Of a stretch of DNA of 64,000 bases, positions 8,763 to 19,627 are shown one piece after another. A model generated the notes under the pieces. That model was not told the origin of the DNA and did no database searches. It was given only the letters and a program-made list of their open reading frames with translations. Both the position numbers and the translations under genes were made by a program. The stretch's first letter is position 1. Every line of letters starts with the position of its first letter. Source of the DNA: Paraburkholderia panacisoli (GTDB lineage Bacteria; Pseudomonadota; Gammaproteobacteria; Burkholderiales; Burkholderiaceae); the NCBI RefSeq assembly GCF_008369935.1, contig NZ_VTUZ01000035.1, positions 1 through 64,000 on the forward strand, in the 5' to 3' direction.

Positions 8763-10400
8763 TCACAGGATGAAGTCTGTGTTAATGAACTTGGATTGGT
8801 GCTCGCGCACGATGGTATTCAGCAGTTCCCTGTTTGGCGCGGTCTGTTTGGCGGCGACCATCGAGCGAATCGAGAACGCGCGCAGCGCGTCGCTGACCGA
8901 CAGCGTGCCCTCAGCCGAGTCCTTGCGCCCAGCGAACGGGAATACATCCGGCCCGCGCTGACACTGACAATTGATGTTCACGCGGCAGACCTGGTTGACC
9001 AGCGGATCCACGAGCGCACCAATCTGCCCGGCGTCGGATCCGAAGATGCTTACCTGTTGCCCGTGATCGGAGGTGATCACGTAGTCGAGTGCCTCTTCCA
9101 CGGCGTCGAAGGTCATCACCGGGACCACCGGTCCGAACTGCTCCTCGCGGTACAGCTTCATTCCCTCGCGCACCGGGTAGACGACAGCCGGATAGAACAG
9201 CGTGCTGCAGAAGTCCCCGCCGCCTTCGTTGACGACGCGCGCACCCCGGGCCTTCGCGTCCTCGATCGCCTCGGTCATGTAGGCGGTGCGATGCGGCCCC
9301 GGCAGCGGAGTGATCTGCACGCCGGCCTCCCACGGCATGCCCAGCTTGAGCCGCGCCAGTTCAGCCGTAAAGCGTTCAAGGAACGTATCGACAACACTCC
9401 TGTGCACGATCAGCATCTTGAGGGCGGTGCAGCGTTGTCCGTTGAACGACAGCGCGCCGAGCAGGCATTCCTTGACTGCGAGGTCCAGGTCAGCATCGGG
9501 CAGCACAATGGCCGCATTCTTCGCGTCGAGGCCCAACACCGCGCGCAGGCGGTGGGATTTGGGGTGCTGCTTTTTCAGATGATCCGCAACGCGGCTCGAG
9601 CCGATCAGTGCCAGCACGTTGACCTTGCCCGTGGCCAGCATGCGTGGCACCACCAGTGCACCCGGTGCGTAGATGGTGTTGACAACACCGGGTGGGAACG
9701 CATCGCGAAACACCTCGAGTAGCGGCTCGAACAGCAGGGTGCCATACTGGGGCGGCTTGAGGACGACCGTGTTACCCATCAGCAGCGCCGGAATGAGTGT
9801 GCAGAAGGTCTCATTGAGCGGGTAGTTGTATGGCCCCATGCACAGCACCACCCCTAGCGGGGTGCGGCGGACCTGGCCAATTGTCCCTTCGACGACCATA
9901 AATCGCGAATGGCCATTGTCCATGTCCTTCAGGGCCTCGATCGTGGCCTGGATGTACTCTACGGTCCGGTCGAACTCCTTGAGCGAGTCGGCGAGGCTCT
10001 TCCCGATCTCCCACATGATCAGGTTCACGATCGCCTGCCGGCGCTCAACCATGCCGTTCACGAACTTGTGCATGCAGGCGATGCGGTCGGCGACCGTCAT
10101 CGTTGGCCATTTGCCTCTGCCGCTGTCGTACGCGGCTACCGCGGCGTCCAGCGCGGCGTCGCTCTGCACCTCGCTCATCAGCGGGTAGCTGCCAATCTCG
10201 ATCTGGCTTACGTCACCAGTGGAGGGATCGCGCGTGCAGACTGGCGAGAACACAGTCTTGAAGGGGCCGTTCCACGCGGGTATCTGGCCGTCGATAAGGA
10301 AACCGCGCTGATGAACGGGTGCGCTGAGACGGTGTTCAGCCGGAATCTCGTTGGGCGCGGGGAAGTGCAGGGCGAGTTGCGAATTGCGGTCGATCTTCAT
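8763..10400 (-). CDS. gapN: non-phosphorylating glyceraldehyde-3-phosphate dehydrogenase-like ALDH
   Basis: 545 residues of the aldehyde dehydrogenase superfamily. Motifs are PLGVVLCMGPYNYPLNE (Rossmann entry and catalytic Asn), ALIGSSRVADHL, LGLDAKNAAIVLPDAD with the general-base region LG.D, SFNGQRCTALK with the catalytic Cys, and EEQFGPVVPV. The NYPLNE signature and GQRCTALK are those of GapN-type enzymes, which oxidise glyceraldehyde 3-phosphate straight to 3-phosphoglycerate with NADP. The operon context (Zwf, pyruvate kinase, enolase/mutase scraps) supports that substrate. The ATG at 10400 follows GGAG by about 8 bases; upstream codons to 10457 are probably untranslated. It could be another NADP aldehyde dehydrogenase, but context favours GapN. 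Confidence 0.8.
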   Translation of the reverse strand: MKIDRNSQLALHFPAPNEIPAEHRLSAPVHQRGFLIDGQIPAWNGPFKTVFSPVCTRDPSTGDVSQIEIGSYPLMSEVQSDAALDAAVAAYDSGRGKWPTMTVADRIACMHKFVNGMVERRQAIVNLIMWEIGKSLADSLKEFDRTVEYIQATIEALKDMDNGHSRFMVVEGTIGQVRRTPLGVVLCMGPYNYPLNETFCTLIPALLMGNTVVLKPPQYGTLLFEPLLEVFRDAFPPGVVNTIYAPGALVVPRMLATGKVNVLALIGSSRVADHLKKQHPKSHRLRAVLGLDAKNAAIVLPDADLDLAVKECLLGALSFNGQRCTALKMLIVHRSVVDTFLERFTAELARLKLGMPWEAGVQITPLPGPHRTAYMTEAIEDAKARGARVVNEGGGDFCSTLFYPAVVYPVREGMKLYREEQFGPVVPVMTFDAVEEALDYVITSDHGQQVSIFGSDAGQIGALVDPLVNQVCRVNINCQCQRGPDVFPFAGRKDSAEGTLSVSDALRAFSIRSMVAAKQTAPNRELLNTIVREHQSKFINTDFIL

Positions 10401-10492
10401 CAGGACTCCGGAGGATGGGGTGACATTAAGGTAGTCGTGTCGAATCAGGACGTTCAAGGCGCGCTGCGTTTAAAGCAACGGCCTCGACGCAT

Positions 10493-11521
10493 TCATTGGG
10501 TCAGGACCTCGAATCGATAAGCGAATTCGACCGGTTGACCCGGATCGAGTGCTATTGCGGTCGGAATACCCCGTTCATTGATTGGGTTCGCCGCCAGCGC
10601 GGCACGGCAGCCCAGTTCAAAAGCACTTGCCACGGGCTCGACGCCCAGGCAGAGATTGTGGCTGTTCCAGGGACCGTAGCTACGGCCCCGATTGCTGATC
10701 CACAGCAAAAGCGATGGGAGTACAGAGGCATCCCAACAGAGGCGATACGCAACCTGAGATTCGTCATCCGTCAGGATCACCGCTCCGTCCACCCCACAGA
10801 GCTGGACGATTTCTTCAGTATTGTGAGGAAGCGGAAAGCGATCAAACGCCGCTGTGCCACCGGCACGCAGTGGCACCTGATCAAGCCTGTCAAAAAATGC
10901 CCCCGGCTCTGCGCGAGATACGCCAGGTTCGGGCCCGCCCGGGTGAACGACGCCAAAACGAAACGCGCCGGGATCGATCTGAAATGCGCCAGCGAGTGAT
11001 GGAAGCGCCAGATTGGGATGCAAACCGATCGGACGGCGTGTCTCCTTGCGCGCCTCGACTGCTAACGAGAAATCAATCGCGGGGCCATTCGGGTCGGCAC
11101 GGACCACCCGGACAAGACGCGCTATCGGTGAGGCAGGCGGATACTCGAGCGCGATCTCGATTTCAAGATCCGTCTGCCGCACGAGTGTCCAGTCAGTCAC
11201 GCAGCCATAACCATGCAGCAGATCGTCGCTCGAATCCAGCAGGGCGTGGGATTCGGTGACGGGTGTGGTGACGCTCTCCTGCCAGCTTTCCACGACGGCC
11301 TCCCGTGCATAGGACACACCAAAGGGAACACACGGGAATTCGCTTCTCATATGGTTAAGTAATTCCGGCCGCTGGTGCGTTCCGTCGCCGATCCATGGGG
11401 GCTCGTAAAACGGCCGGACCTGTCGGTCACCGCGCTTGAGCGCCACCCCGCCGAGCATGCCGCCCCTGGCATGCACATCAAGCGCGCCGTGTGGCCATTC
11501 AAGGTGCCAGAATTTATCCAT
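10493..11521 (-). CDS. aldose 1-epimerase family protein
   Basis: 342 residues from the ATG at 11521. The fold is that of the galactose mutarotase family, which interconverts alpha and beta anomers of hexoses: HARGGMLGGVALKRG, LHGYGCVTDWTL with the catalytic His region, RRPIGLHPNLALP with a second His, and CLGVEPVASAFELG with the catalytic Glu. The C-terminal strand is VEFAYRFEVL. An open frame continues upstream to 11935 over the end of zwf, but its composition changes before residue 110 and it does not match the family. There is no strong ribosome site before 11521, so a start slightly upstream is possible. In the operon it would ready imported sugar for phosphorylation or oxidation. Confidence 0.78.
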   Translation of the reverse strand: MDKFWHLEWPHGALDVHARGGMLGGVALKRGDRQVRPFYEPPWIGDGTHQRPELLNHMRSEFPCVPFGVSYAREAVVESWQESVTTPVTESHALLDSSDDLLHGYGCVTDWTLVRQTDLEIEIALEYPPASPIARLVRVVRADPNGPAIDFSLAVEARKETRRPIGLHPNLALPSLAGAFQIDPGAFRFGVVHPGGPEPGVSRAEPGAFFDRLDQVPLRAGGTAAFDRFPLPHNTEEIVQLCGVDGAVILTDDESQVAYRLCWDASVLPSLLLWISNRGRSYGPWNSHNLCLGVEPVASAFELGCRAALAANPINERGIPTAIALDPGQPVEFAYRFEVLTQ

Positions 11522-11669
11522 GATCGCTGTCTTGAGAGGAAATGAATTAGAGCCGCACTTCGCCAGGCGGTCTTCAAAAGGCCACGTCACCGCATAGCGT
11601 GTGCCATTAGACAAGCGGGTGGCTGGGGCACGTCCGGGCGGCTTCAACCAGACAGCGTCCGGACTGCAC

Positions 11670-13160
<1,491 letters not shown>

Positions 13161-13182
13161 AAGAAAGCGTTGAGTAGGAATC

Positions 13183-13410
13183 CTACAAACCAGCCAGCGC
13201 AGTCACCTCGTCCATGGTGGGAGCATAGGCTCCTTGCTGCGCACACACCACGGCTGCACAAGCGGCAGAAAAGCGCAGATGGGATGTCGGCGGTGCGTCA
13301 GGCCGACTGAGCATGCTCGCCATCCAGGCGCCGACGCAGGCATCGCCGCAGCCGACGGTGTCTCTTGGCGTAGTCGACGAAGATACCGGCCGCCTCCAGC
13401 GAGAATCGCT
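13183..13410 (-). pseudogene. PfkB-family sugar kinase remnant (frameshifted)
   Basis: The frame ending at 13183 reads DTVGCGDACVGAWMASML then LRFSAACAAVVCAQQGAYAP. This is the C-terminal ATP/anion-hole part of PfkB kinases, whose signature is DTTGAGDAF; Ala to Cys and Phe to Cys changes are visible. Immediately upstream the coding sense jumps to another frame (RFSLEAAGIFVD), so a frameshift lies near 13365. The N-terminal two thirds, with substrate-binding residues, is gone. It sits between the sugar-binding protein and zwf, exactly where a fructokinase or related kinase gene would be expected. The operon has thus lost its own kinase. Confidence 0.7.
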
Positions 13411-13550
13411 CGAAACGTTCGTCATCCTGCGCAAAAAGACCGGCTATCGAAATACGCGCGATGCTCTCGCGATGTTCTGCGAGCGCCCGCCAGGCGGGCG
13501 ACTGAGTGAGATTTGACATGCTGATCCAGCGTGTAATTGACGGTGTGAGC

Positions 13551-14501
13551 TTAGTGGGGCGCGGACCAGCCCTTGTAGCTGTTCACGTTGTCCCGAGTCA
13601 CGAGCGTCGATGGCAGCAGGATCATCGAGTTGGCGGGCTTCTTGCCGTTCATGATGCCGTAGCCGACCGTCACGGCCGTTTGCGCCATGGACCACGGATC
13701 CTGGCTCGCGGAAGCCTGGACCAGTGTGTCGGTCTTCAGAGCGTTTTCGATGTCCGGTGCACCGTCGACGGACGTAATGAAGAGGTTTTTGCGGTTGAGT
13801 TGCTTGGCCGCCAGATCGCTGCCCACTGCCTGCGGGTCGTTGATCGCGAATACCGCATCGACTTTCGGGAACCGCGTGAGATAGCCCTGCATGGCGTTCA
13901 TGCCGCCTTCGCGGGAGCCCTTTGCATCCTGATCGTCAGACAGCACCTTGAGATCCGGATGCTTCGCGAATACCGACTTGCAACCCTTCACCCGGTCGAC
14001 CACCGCCGAGACGGGGGGCCCGTTTTCGATGATGACGTTGCCCTTGCCGTTGAGTTTTTTGGCGATGTAATCGCATGAGATTTCTCCGGCCTGGACGTTG
14101 TTGGTCTGCACCGTGGCGTCAGCGCCCGCGGCGGCCACATCGACTGCGACGACCACGATGCCAGCGGCCTGAGCCTTCTTCACGGCAGGCTCGATGGCCT
14201 TCGGGTCTGCTGCGTTGAGCAGGATCATGTCAACGTGAGCGGCGATGAAGTTGTCGATCTGCGTGAACTGTTTGTTCATGTCGTAGTCTGCCGACACTGC
14301 GGTGACGTTCGCGCTTGGGTTGATCTGTTTCGCCTTCGCCTCGGCGCCTTTGACGATCGTGACGAAGTAGGGGTTGCCGAGGGATCCGACGGTGATGCCA
14401 ATCGCCTTGAGCGGCTTGTCGGCGGCTTTCGCCGCGGGCAGCGTGAGGCTGAGGCCCATCGCTAGGGCGATGCTGACGAAAGCGACTTTTTGCTTGAACA
14501 T
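13551..14501 (-). CDS. sugar ABC transporter substrate-binding protein (RbsB type)
   Basis: 316 residues. The signal peptide MFKQKVAFVSIALAMGLSLTLPAAKA has a likely cleavage after AKA. The mature part is a periplasmic-binding-protein fold 1 domain: IGITVGSLGNPYFVTIVKGAEAKA, FIAAHVDMILLNAADP, IVVVAVDVAAAGA and FAINDPQAVGSDLAAKQL, with a C-terminal crossover. This family binds ribose, xylose, fructose or similar pentoses and hexoses. GGAGA lies 8 bases before the ATG at 14501. An open frame reaching up to 15035 is a shadow of the permease gene. It forms one importer with the permease and ATPase upstream. The sugar cannot be named from sequence; Zwf and the epimerase suggest glucose or a related hexose. 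Confidence 0.88.
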   Translation of the reverse strand: MFKQKVAFVSIALAMGLSLTLPAAKAADKPLKAIGITVGSLGNPYFVTIVKGAEAKAKQINPSANVTAVSADYDMNKQFTQIDNFIAAHVDMILLNAADPKAIEPAVKKAQAAGIVVVAVDVAAAGADATVQTNNVQAGEISCDYIAKKLNGKGNVIIENGPPVSAVVDRVKGCKSVFAKHPDLKVLSDDQDAKGSREGGMNAMQGYLTRFPKVDAVFAINDPQAVGSDLAAKQLNRKNLFITSVDGAPDIENALKTDTLVQASASQDPWSMAQTAVTVGYGIMNGKKPANSMILLPSTLVTRDNVNSYKGWSAPH

Positions 14502-14605
14502 TTTCTCTGTCTCCAAGGTGGTCCATTGGGTGAGTGGGGCGCAAGGGGACCGGTTTGCGCCCATGGGTTTTTGAAGCGAGCGGGAACAGCGTGGGAAGGC
14601 GTATT

Positions 14606-15643
14606 TCAGGTGCGGGCTGATCCGCGTTGACGGAAGCGGTCGAGCGCCACGGCGCCGATGATGACGAGGCCCTTGATGATGTATTGCCAGACGTCGGATA
14701 CGCCGAGCAAAACCAGTCCGTTGGTCAGGACTGCGATGATCAGCGCGCCAACCAGCGTGCCGACGATTGAGCCCACGCCGCCGACGAAGCTGGTGCCGCC
14801 GAGAATCACCGCGGCGATAGCGTCCAGTTCGTACGACTGTCCCATCTGCAGACCGTTCGCCGCATAAAGGCGGGCTGCGGACATCACTGCGCCCAAGCCG
14901 GCAAGCAGACCCGACATCGCATAGACGAACATCTGGATGCCCCACACCTTGATGCCCGACAGGCGAGCGGCTTCGGGGTTGCCGCCGACCGAGTAGATGC
15001 GCAGTCCGAGGACGGTGCGACGCAGGATGAACCACGACAGCGCGACCACCGCGATCGCGATCACCACAAGCCAGGGGACGCCGAGGACCGTGCCATTGCC
15101 AATGAAGGCGAACGACAGTTGCGGATTGAAGACGGTCGTGTCATGGCCGAGCAGTCGGGCAACACCGCGCACCGCAGTCAGCGCGCCGAGTGTGACGATG
15201 AAAGGCGGCAGCCTCAGGAGGGCGATCAGCGCGCCGTTGATCAGGCCGAAGCCGATCCCGACGGCGAGGGCGGTCGGGATGCCGAGCCAGCCCCAGCCAG
15301 GAATGTTCGACGCAAGCAAGGCCGCCACCGCGGCGGCCGACAACACCGAGCCGACTGACAGATCGATCCCGCCCGTCAGAATGACAAAGGTCATCCCGGC
15401 GGCCAGCACGATGTTGATCGATGCCTGCTGCGTGACGATCGACAGGTTCTGCAGACTGAAAAAGCTGTCGGTACCGACGCCGAAGCCGATGCACAGCAGC
15501 ACGAGCACGGGCAGCATGCCTGCCGTTCGCATCAGCGACTGCATGCGCTCGCGGTGTTCGATACGCGACTGCCGCTGGACCTGGGTGGGTGCTTTCGGGA
15601 CCGGGACTGCGTCGGCGTCGTGGTGCTTGGTGGTATTGCTCAT
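14606..15643 (-). CDS. sugar ABC transporter permease (RbsC type)
   Basis: 345 residues with a cytoplasmic N-terminal tail of about 38 residues rich in charge, then eight to ten hydrophobic segments. Family motifs include MLPVLVLLCIGFGV, SLQNLSIVTQQASINIVLAAGMTFVILTGGIDLSVGS, PPFIVTLGALTAVRGVARLL, YSVGGNPEAARLSGI (the EAA-like loop contacting the ATPase) and LDAIAAVILGGTSFVGG. It is the membrane channel of the importer. AGGAGG lies 6 bases before the ATG. It is separated by 41 bases from the ATPase gene upstream and 104 from the binding protein gene downstream. Confidence 0.92.
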   Translation of the reverse strand: MSNTTKHHDADAVPVPKAPTQVQRQSRIEHRERMQSLMRTAGMLPVLVLLCIGFGVGTDSFFSLQNLSIVTQQASINIVLAAGMTFVILTGGIDLSVGSVLSAAAVAALLASNIPGWGWLGIPTALAVGIGFGLINGALIALLRLPPFIVTLGALTAVRGVARLLGHDTTVFNPQLSFAFIGNGTVLGVPWLVVIAIAVVALSWFILRRTVLGLRIYSVGGNPEAARLSGIKVWGIQMFVYAMSGLLAGLGAVMSAARLYAANGLQMGQSYELDAIAAVILGGTSFVGGVGSIVGTLVGALIIAVLTNGLVLLGVSDVWQYIIKGLVIIGAVALDRFRQRGSART

Positions 15644-15684
15644 GTCGTCCTCCTAAATACTCGAGATCCTGTCTCTTTCAGAAA

Positions 15685-17235
15685 TCAGGCAGCTTCGCCC
15701 AGCGCGGGGCGAGAGCCCGTGGCCAGTTCGATGATGGTTTCCTGAACAATTGGCGTGCCGGTGTGCCCGCCGAGTTCACCCGCAAATTCGCCTTCGCGCA
15801 TCACCAGCACGCGATCGGCCACACCGATGATTTCCGGCAGCTCGCTCGATATGACGATGATGCCCACGCCCGAGCGCGCGAGGTCGTTGATGATCCGGTA
15901 GATCTCGGACTTCGCGCCGATGTCCACCCCGCGTGTCGGCTCGTCAAGAATGAGCACGCGCGGCTTGGTCTCGAGCAGGCGCGACAGCAACACTTTTTGC
16001 TGGTTACCGCCGGAGAGCGCGCCCGCGTTGACCTTGGCGTTCGGTACGCGGATGGAGAGCGCGGAGATCGCATCGCGTGCGCGGGAAGCACCGCGCGCCA
16101 GATCGAGTACTCCGAGCCGCGCGTCCCGGTTGCAGACCGCGACGTTGATGTTGTCGCGCACGCTCATGTCGAGAAAGAGGCCTTGGCCCTTGCGGTCTTC
16201 GGTGAGGTAGACGAGGCCCGCGTCGATTGCATCTCGCGGGGTGCGCAGTGCGAGAACCTTGCCGTCCACTGCCACTTCGCCGCTGACGCGCGGTTCGGCG
16301 CCAAAGATGAGGCGGGCCAGTTCGGTGCGCCCGGCGCCCACGAGGCCAGCGATGCCGAGGACTTCGCCCGCGTGAAGATCCAGGCTGCAGCCGCGCACGC
16401 GTCCTGTGTCGGCGACATTGCGCACCGACAGCACGACTTTGCCCGGATCGTAGGGCGCGTGCTGCTTCTTGTAGAAGCCGGAGATGTCGCGACCAACCAT
16501 CATTTTCACGAGACTCTCGGCGGAGAGCTGGTCGCGGTCCAGCGTGCCGACATAGGTGCCGTCGCGCAGCACGGAAACGCGATCGGAAAGCTCATAGATC
16601 TCTGCCATCCGATGGCTGATGTAGATGATCGCGAGCCCTTCGGCGCGCAACTGGCGGATCAGATCGAACAGACGGTCCGTCTCGCGCGACGACAGCGGTG
16701 TAGTGGGCTCGTCCATCACGAGGATACGTGCGCGGGTGTGGACAGCCCGTGCGATCTCGACGAGTTGCCGCTCGGCGATGGACAGGTCGCCCACCAGGGT
16801 ATGCGGCCTGAAGGCAGCACCCAGGCGTTTGAGCACGGCTTCGCAGGCGCGCTCCATTCCCTGGCGGTCGATTACGCCCCAGCGGCCACCCTTGCGCAAT
16901 TCGCGCCCCGCGTGGATGTTTTCGGCGACCGACAGATTGGGCGCAAGGCTTAATTCCTGGTAGATGACAGCCACACCAAGGGCTCTCGCTGCGAGGGGGC
17001 CGTCGATGACCTCAGCCTTGCCGTCGATGAGAATCTGTCCGCCTGCGTCGGCCTGGTAAGCGCCTGAGAGGATTTTCATCAGGGTCGACTTGCCGGCGCC
17101 GTTTTCGCCCATCAGCGAATGCACTTCGCCTGGATACACGGTGAGGCGCACGTTGTCGAGCGCGCGCACACCGGGAAAGGTTTTGCTGATGCCACGCATC
17201 TCCAGCAGCGCGGGGCGGGATTCAGAACTGGACAT
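15685..17235 (-). CDS. sugar ABC transporter ATP-binding protein (RbsA type)
   Basis: 516 residues with two fused nucleotide-binding domains, as usual for monosaccharide importers. The first has Walker A GENGAGKST, signature LSIAERQLVEIARAV and Walker B ILVMDEPTTPLSS. The second has a degenerate Walker A (GLVGAGRTE), signature LSGGNQQKVLLSR and Walker B LILDEPTRGVD. It powers uptake through the adjacent permease. The ATG at 17235 lies inside the 3' end of the ROK repressor gene (14-base overlap) and has AGGAGG 6 bases upstream, so translation of the two is probably coupled. Confidence 0.93.
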   Translation of the reverse strand: MSSSESRPALLEMRGISKTFPGVRALDNVRLTVYPGEVHSLMGENGAGKSTLMKILSGAYQADAGGQILIDGKAEVIDGPLAARALGVAVIYQELSLAPNLSVAENIHAGRELRKGGRWGVIDRQGMERACEAVLKRLGAAFRPHTLVGDLSIAERQLVEIARAVHTRARILVMDEPTTPLSSRETDRLFDLIRQLRAEGLAIIYISHRMAEIYELSDRVSVLRDGTYVGTLDRDQLSAESLVKMMVGRDISGFYKKQHAPYDPGKVVLSVRNVADTGRVRGCSLDLHAGEVLGIAGLVGAGRTELARLIFGAEPRVSGEVAVDGKVLALRTPRDAIDAGLVYLTEDRKGQGLFLDMSVRDNINVAVCNRDARLGVLDLARGASRARDAISALSIRVPNAKVNAGALSGGNQQKVLLSRLLETKPRVLILDEPTRGVDIGAKSEIYRIINDLARSGVGIIVISSELPEIIGVADRVLVMREGEFAGELGGHTGTPIVQETIIELATGSRPALGEAA

Positions 17236-18472
17236 GGGTCACCTCCTGGGGTGTAGTACCCGCGCCTTTGAGAATTCCCGTGCGCGGCGAAAAGTTGAAG
17301 AACATCGGCAGCGTTGCGGCGCCGATCGCGCCTGCATCCGGCCCGAACGTGCCTTGCACCATCTCCGGGGTGCCGCGCGCTTCCGGCGCGGTCGCGATCA
17401 TGGCGGTGCGCAGGCGCTTCATCAGGGTATTGAGCAACCCGCAGTCGACGTCGGCGTCGAGGATGACGACCGGAACGTCGAGCACGCACAGCATCGAGCG
17501 CAGGGCGGGGGCAAGCGCATCGATGCAATCGTCGATCCATTCATCGACGGCTGGCAGACCGCGCGCCAAGCAGGCTTCGATATCCGCCCGCTTTTCAATC
17601 GACTCGCCGCAGTAGCGCAGATGCCGTGTGAGCGCGTTGAGGGACGCGCGTGAGAGCAGGATGTCCCATTGCCCTCTGGGCTGAAGGGCTGAAGGCAGGC
17701 GGCTGGGCGGAACCGGCATGACGCCGATATCGCCCGCATTGCCGCTCACGCCGCGCAGACAATCGCCGTCTACAGCGATGCCGCCGCCTATCGCCGGCCC
17801 GAGAAACAGGTAGATGAAATCGTCCGATTGACGCCCGTGGCCGTAGAACAGCTCAGCGATGGCGGCAGCGTTGCCGTCGTTCTCGCTGAACACCGGCAGG
17901 GACAGGGCCCGCCCGAGTTCGCTCGCGAAGTCCACGCCGTCCCAGGCGCGGAAGGTGTCGGCCGGCAGGCCAAGTTCGCGCAGCCAGCTTCCCAGGTTGT
18001 ATGGCTGCGCGACGCCGACGCCGGCCAGCCGCTCGCGTTCGTGCGAGGTGAGGACCTGAAGGATGCCGTGAATATCGTCCTGCACGATTTCGAGCACCCT
18101 GGCGGGGTGGGGCAGCACCACGTCGTGCGCGCGGCGAGCCAGCACCTCTCCAGCAAAGTTCACCAGCACCGTCTCGATGGTGGTTCGGTCGAGCCGCACG
18201 CCAATGCCGAAGGCGCCGCGCGGGTGCAGGCGGATCAGGGAGGCGGGCTGGCCGCGCTGGCCTTCCAGACGGCGGCCGGTGAATTCGATCAGTCCGGCCT
18301 CGCCAAGTGACGCGACGATGCTGCCCACCGCCGTGCCTGTCAGGTTCGCCAGGCGTGCCAGGTCAGCTTTCGATGCGGGTCCCGTACGACGCAGCGCCTG
18401 CAGCAACAGGCGCTCGTTGTAACGACGCACGTTTGCCGAATTGCTGCCTTGACCGATATGAGGACTTCTCAC
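17222..18472 (-). CDS. ROK-family transcriptional repressor
   Basis: 416 residues. The N-terminal winged helix (about 15-75) reads NSANVRRYNERLLLQALRRTGPASKADLARLANLTGTAVGSIV. The C-terminal ROK domain has GIGVRLDRTTIETVLVNF, the sugar-binding-type FSENDGNAAAIAELFYG and LGPAIGGGIAVDG. The classical zinc motif of Mlc/NagC (GHxQxxxxxxxCxCGxxGCxE) is not intact: after GNAGDIGVMPV there is no Cys cluster, so it lacks structural zinc. Start codon is GTG, with GGAGGA 5 bases upstream. As first gene of the sugar operon, just downstream of a perfect palindrome, it probably represses itself and the operon until its sugar ligand appears. Confidence 0.88.
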   Translation of the reverse strand: MRSPHIGQGSNSANVRRYNERLLLQALRRTGPASKADLARLANLTGTAVGSIVASLGEAGLIEFTGRRLEGQRGQPASLIRLHPRGAFGIGVRLDRTTIETVLVNFAGEVLARRAHDVVLPHPARVLEIVQDDIHGILQVLTSHERERLAGVGVAQPYNLGSWLRELGLPADTFRAWDGVDFASELGRALSLPVFSENDGNAAAIAELFYGHGRQSDDFIYLFLGPAIGGGIAVDGDCLRGVSGNAGDIGVMPVPPSRLPSALQPRGQWDILLSRASLNALTRHLRYCGESIEKRADIEACLARGLPAVDEWIDDCIDALAPALRSMLCVLDVPVVILDADVDCGLLNTLMKRLRTAMIATAPEARGTPEMVQGTFGPDAGAIGAATLPMFFNFSPRTGILKGAGTTPQEVTHVQF

Positions 18473-18509
18473 GTGTCTCCTCCGGAGGGATCGTCGTCTG
18501 GTTGGCGAC

Positions 18510-18534
18510 TAAATAAATCAAGTTGATTTATTTA
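18510..18534. promoter_or_regulatory. perfect palindrome, likely ROK operator
   Basis: TAAATAAATCAA and its exact reverse complement flank a single central G, giving 12-base arms. It is very AT-rich against the GC-rich background and ends 38 bases upstream of the ROK start codon. Operators of the ROK proteins Mlc and NagC are also AT-rich inverted repeats with TTATTT-like ends, so autorepression is the obvious reading. The spacing would also allow it to overlap the operon promoter, since TATTAAATAA is the only -10-like stretch nearby. Confidence 0.75.
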
Positions 18535-18599
18535 ATACCGTAGAACGGCGCGTGTCAGCCAGGGGAAATCCTGGGCGGGCGTCGGAGTGGAGCATGTCC

Positions 18600-19241
18600 G
18601 GATGCGCGACGATGCGTGCGTCGAGCGTGCTGATCGTAATGAGCTCGATTCCTGTCGAGACGGCGCAGCGCCACGCCGAGGCCGCGGCGGCACGCGGCAT
18701 CGGCTATCTCGACGCGCCCGTTTCCGGCGGCGAGAAAGGCGCGCAGGATGGCACGCTCGCGATCATGGCCGGCGGCGAGGCGGAGGTCTTCGAACGCGTG
18801 CGCGCCGTATTGCAGACGATGGGCCGTCCGACGCGCATCGGCCCGGCGGGCACGGGCCAGCTCGCGAAGCTCGTCAACCAGATGATGGTAGCGAGCACGA
18901 TCGCCACGGTCGCCGAAGCGATGCTGCTCGCGGAACGCGGCGGCGCCGATCCCGCGCAAGTCCGCGCGGCGCTGCTTGGAGGATTCGCCGACTCGACGAT
19001 CCTCCGCCAGCACGCGGCACGCATGATCGCGCGAGACTTTGTGCCGGGCGGTCCGGCCAAGTATCAGATCAAGGATACGAAGACCGCGCTCGATTTCGCG
19101 CAGAGCTTGGGGCTGGAGTTGCCGGTACTGGGGCTCGTCGATGGCCTCTTCACTGACATGGTCGAACATGGCGACGGCGAGCTGGACCACAGCGCACTGA
19201 TTCTGGAACTGCGCAGGCGCAACGGCTTGCCGGTGTCATGA
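18600..19241 (+). pseudogene. 3-hydroxyisobutyrate/tartronate-semialdehyde reductase family, 5'-truncated
   Basis: The sequence picks up at VLIVMSSIPVETA and continues through RGIGYLDAPVSGGEKGAQDGTLAIMAGG (substrate-binding signature), TGQLAKLVNQMMVA with the catalytic Lys in LVNQ context, and the all-alpha C-terminal domain (DTKTALDFAQSLGLELPVL). The N-terminal NAD(P)-binding GxGxxG motif and about 85 residues are missing, so it cannot bind cofactor normally. The truncation point falls directly beside the ROK operator, suggesting that the sugar operon's left end joined here by a deletion or insertion. Non-coding frames before 18600 do not restore the start. Confidence 0.75.
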
Positions 19242-19627
19242 CGCTGTGACGAACGGATCTTTTGACTCAACACGCGCCATGCGTCGTTCCACGCTATCTT
19301 CCGGGAGGCCGTAAGGGACTACGGCTGGTATTGATACATACCATGGTCGCACGCTTGCGCCACGTACGACGCGCGGCTTATATCCCGTTCCTAGAACAGA
19401 GCGGCGAAGCCGAATTTCGTGTCAATTGCCATGCACGCGATTTCCCATCGCCGATTTGAAGTAAATCGGCAGCGACGTCCGTCACGCAGCCAGCCACTCA
19501 CGCCTGTTCAAAACGTTGCGTAAGCTATTGATTCCATTAGGACGTGTCGGCACATTTTCAGACGCTGGATTATCGCGACAAGACAGCATAAGTCACTGAT
19601 CAATAAAAAGAATTTTGATGATTCCGG
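19242..19627. other. gene-poor stretch with a small hairpin
   Basis: No recognisable gene between two truncated dehydrogenase genes. An 8-base inverted repeat, GCCGATTT-N5-AAATCGGC, lies at 19450-19470 and has no T-run, so it is not a convincing terminator. The DNA around 19590-19625 is AT-rich and abuts the point where the glucose dehydrogenase fragment begins. Confidence 0.35.

Noticed and set aside
14502..15035. A 178-codon extension before the sugar-binding protein
   Set aside because: It overlaps the permease gene in another frame. The signal peptide and ribosome site define the start at 14501.
19450..19470. An 8-bp hairpin considered as a terminator
   Set aside because: No T-run follows and no intact gene ends beside it.
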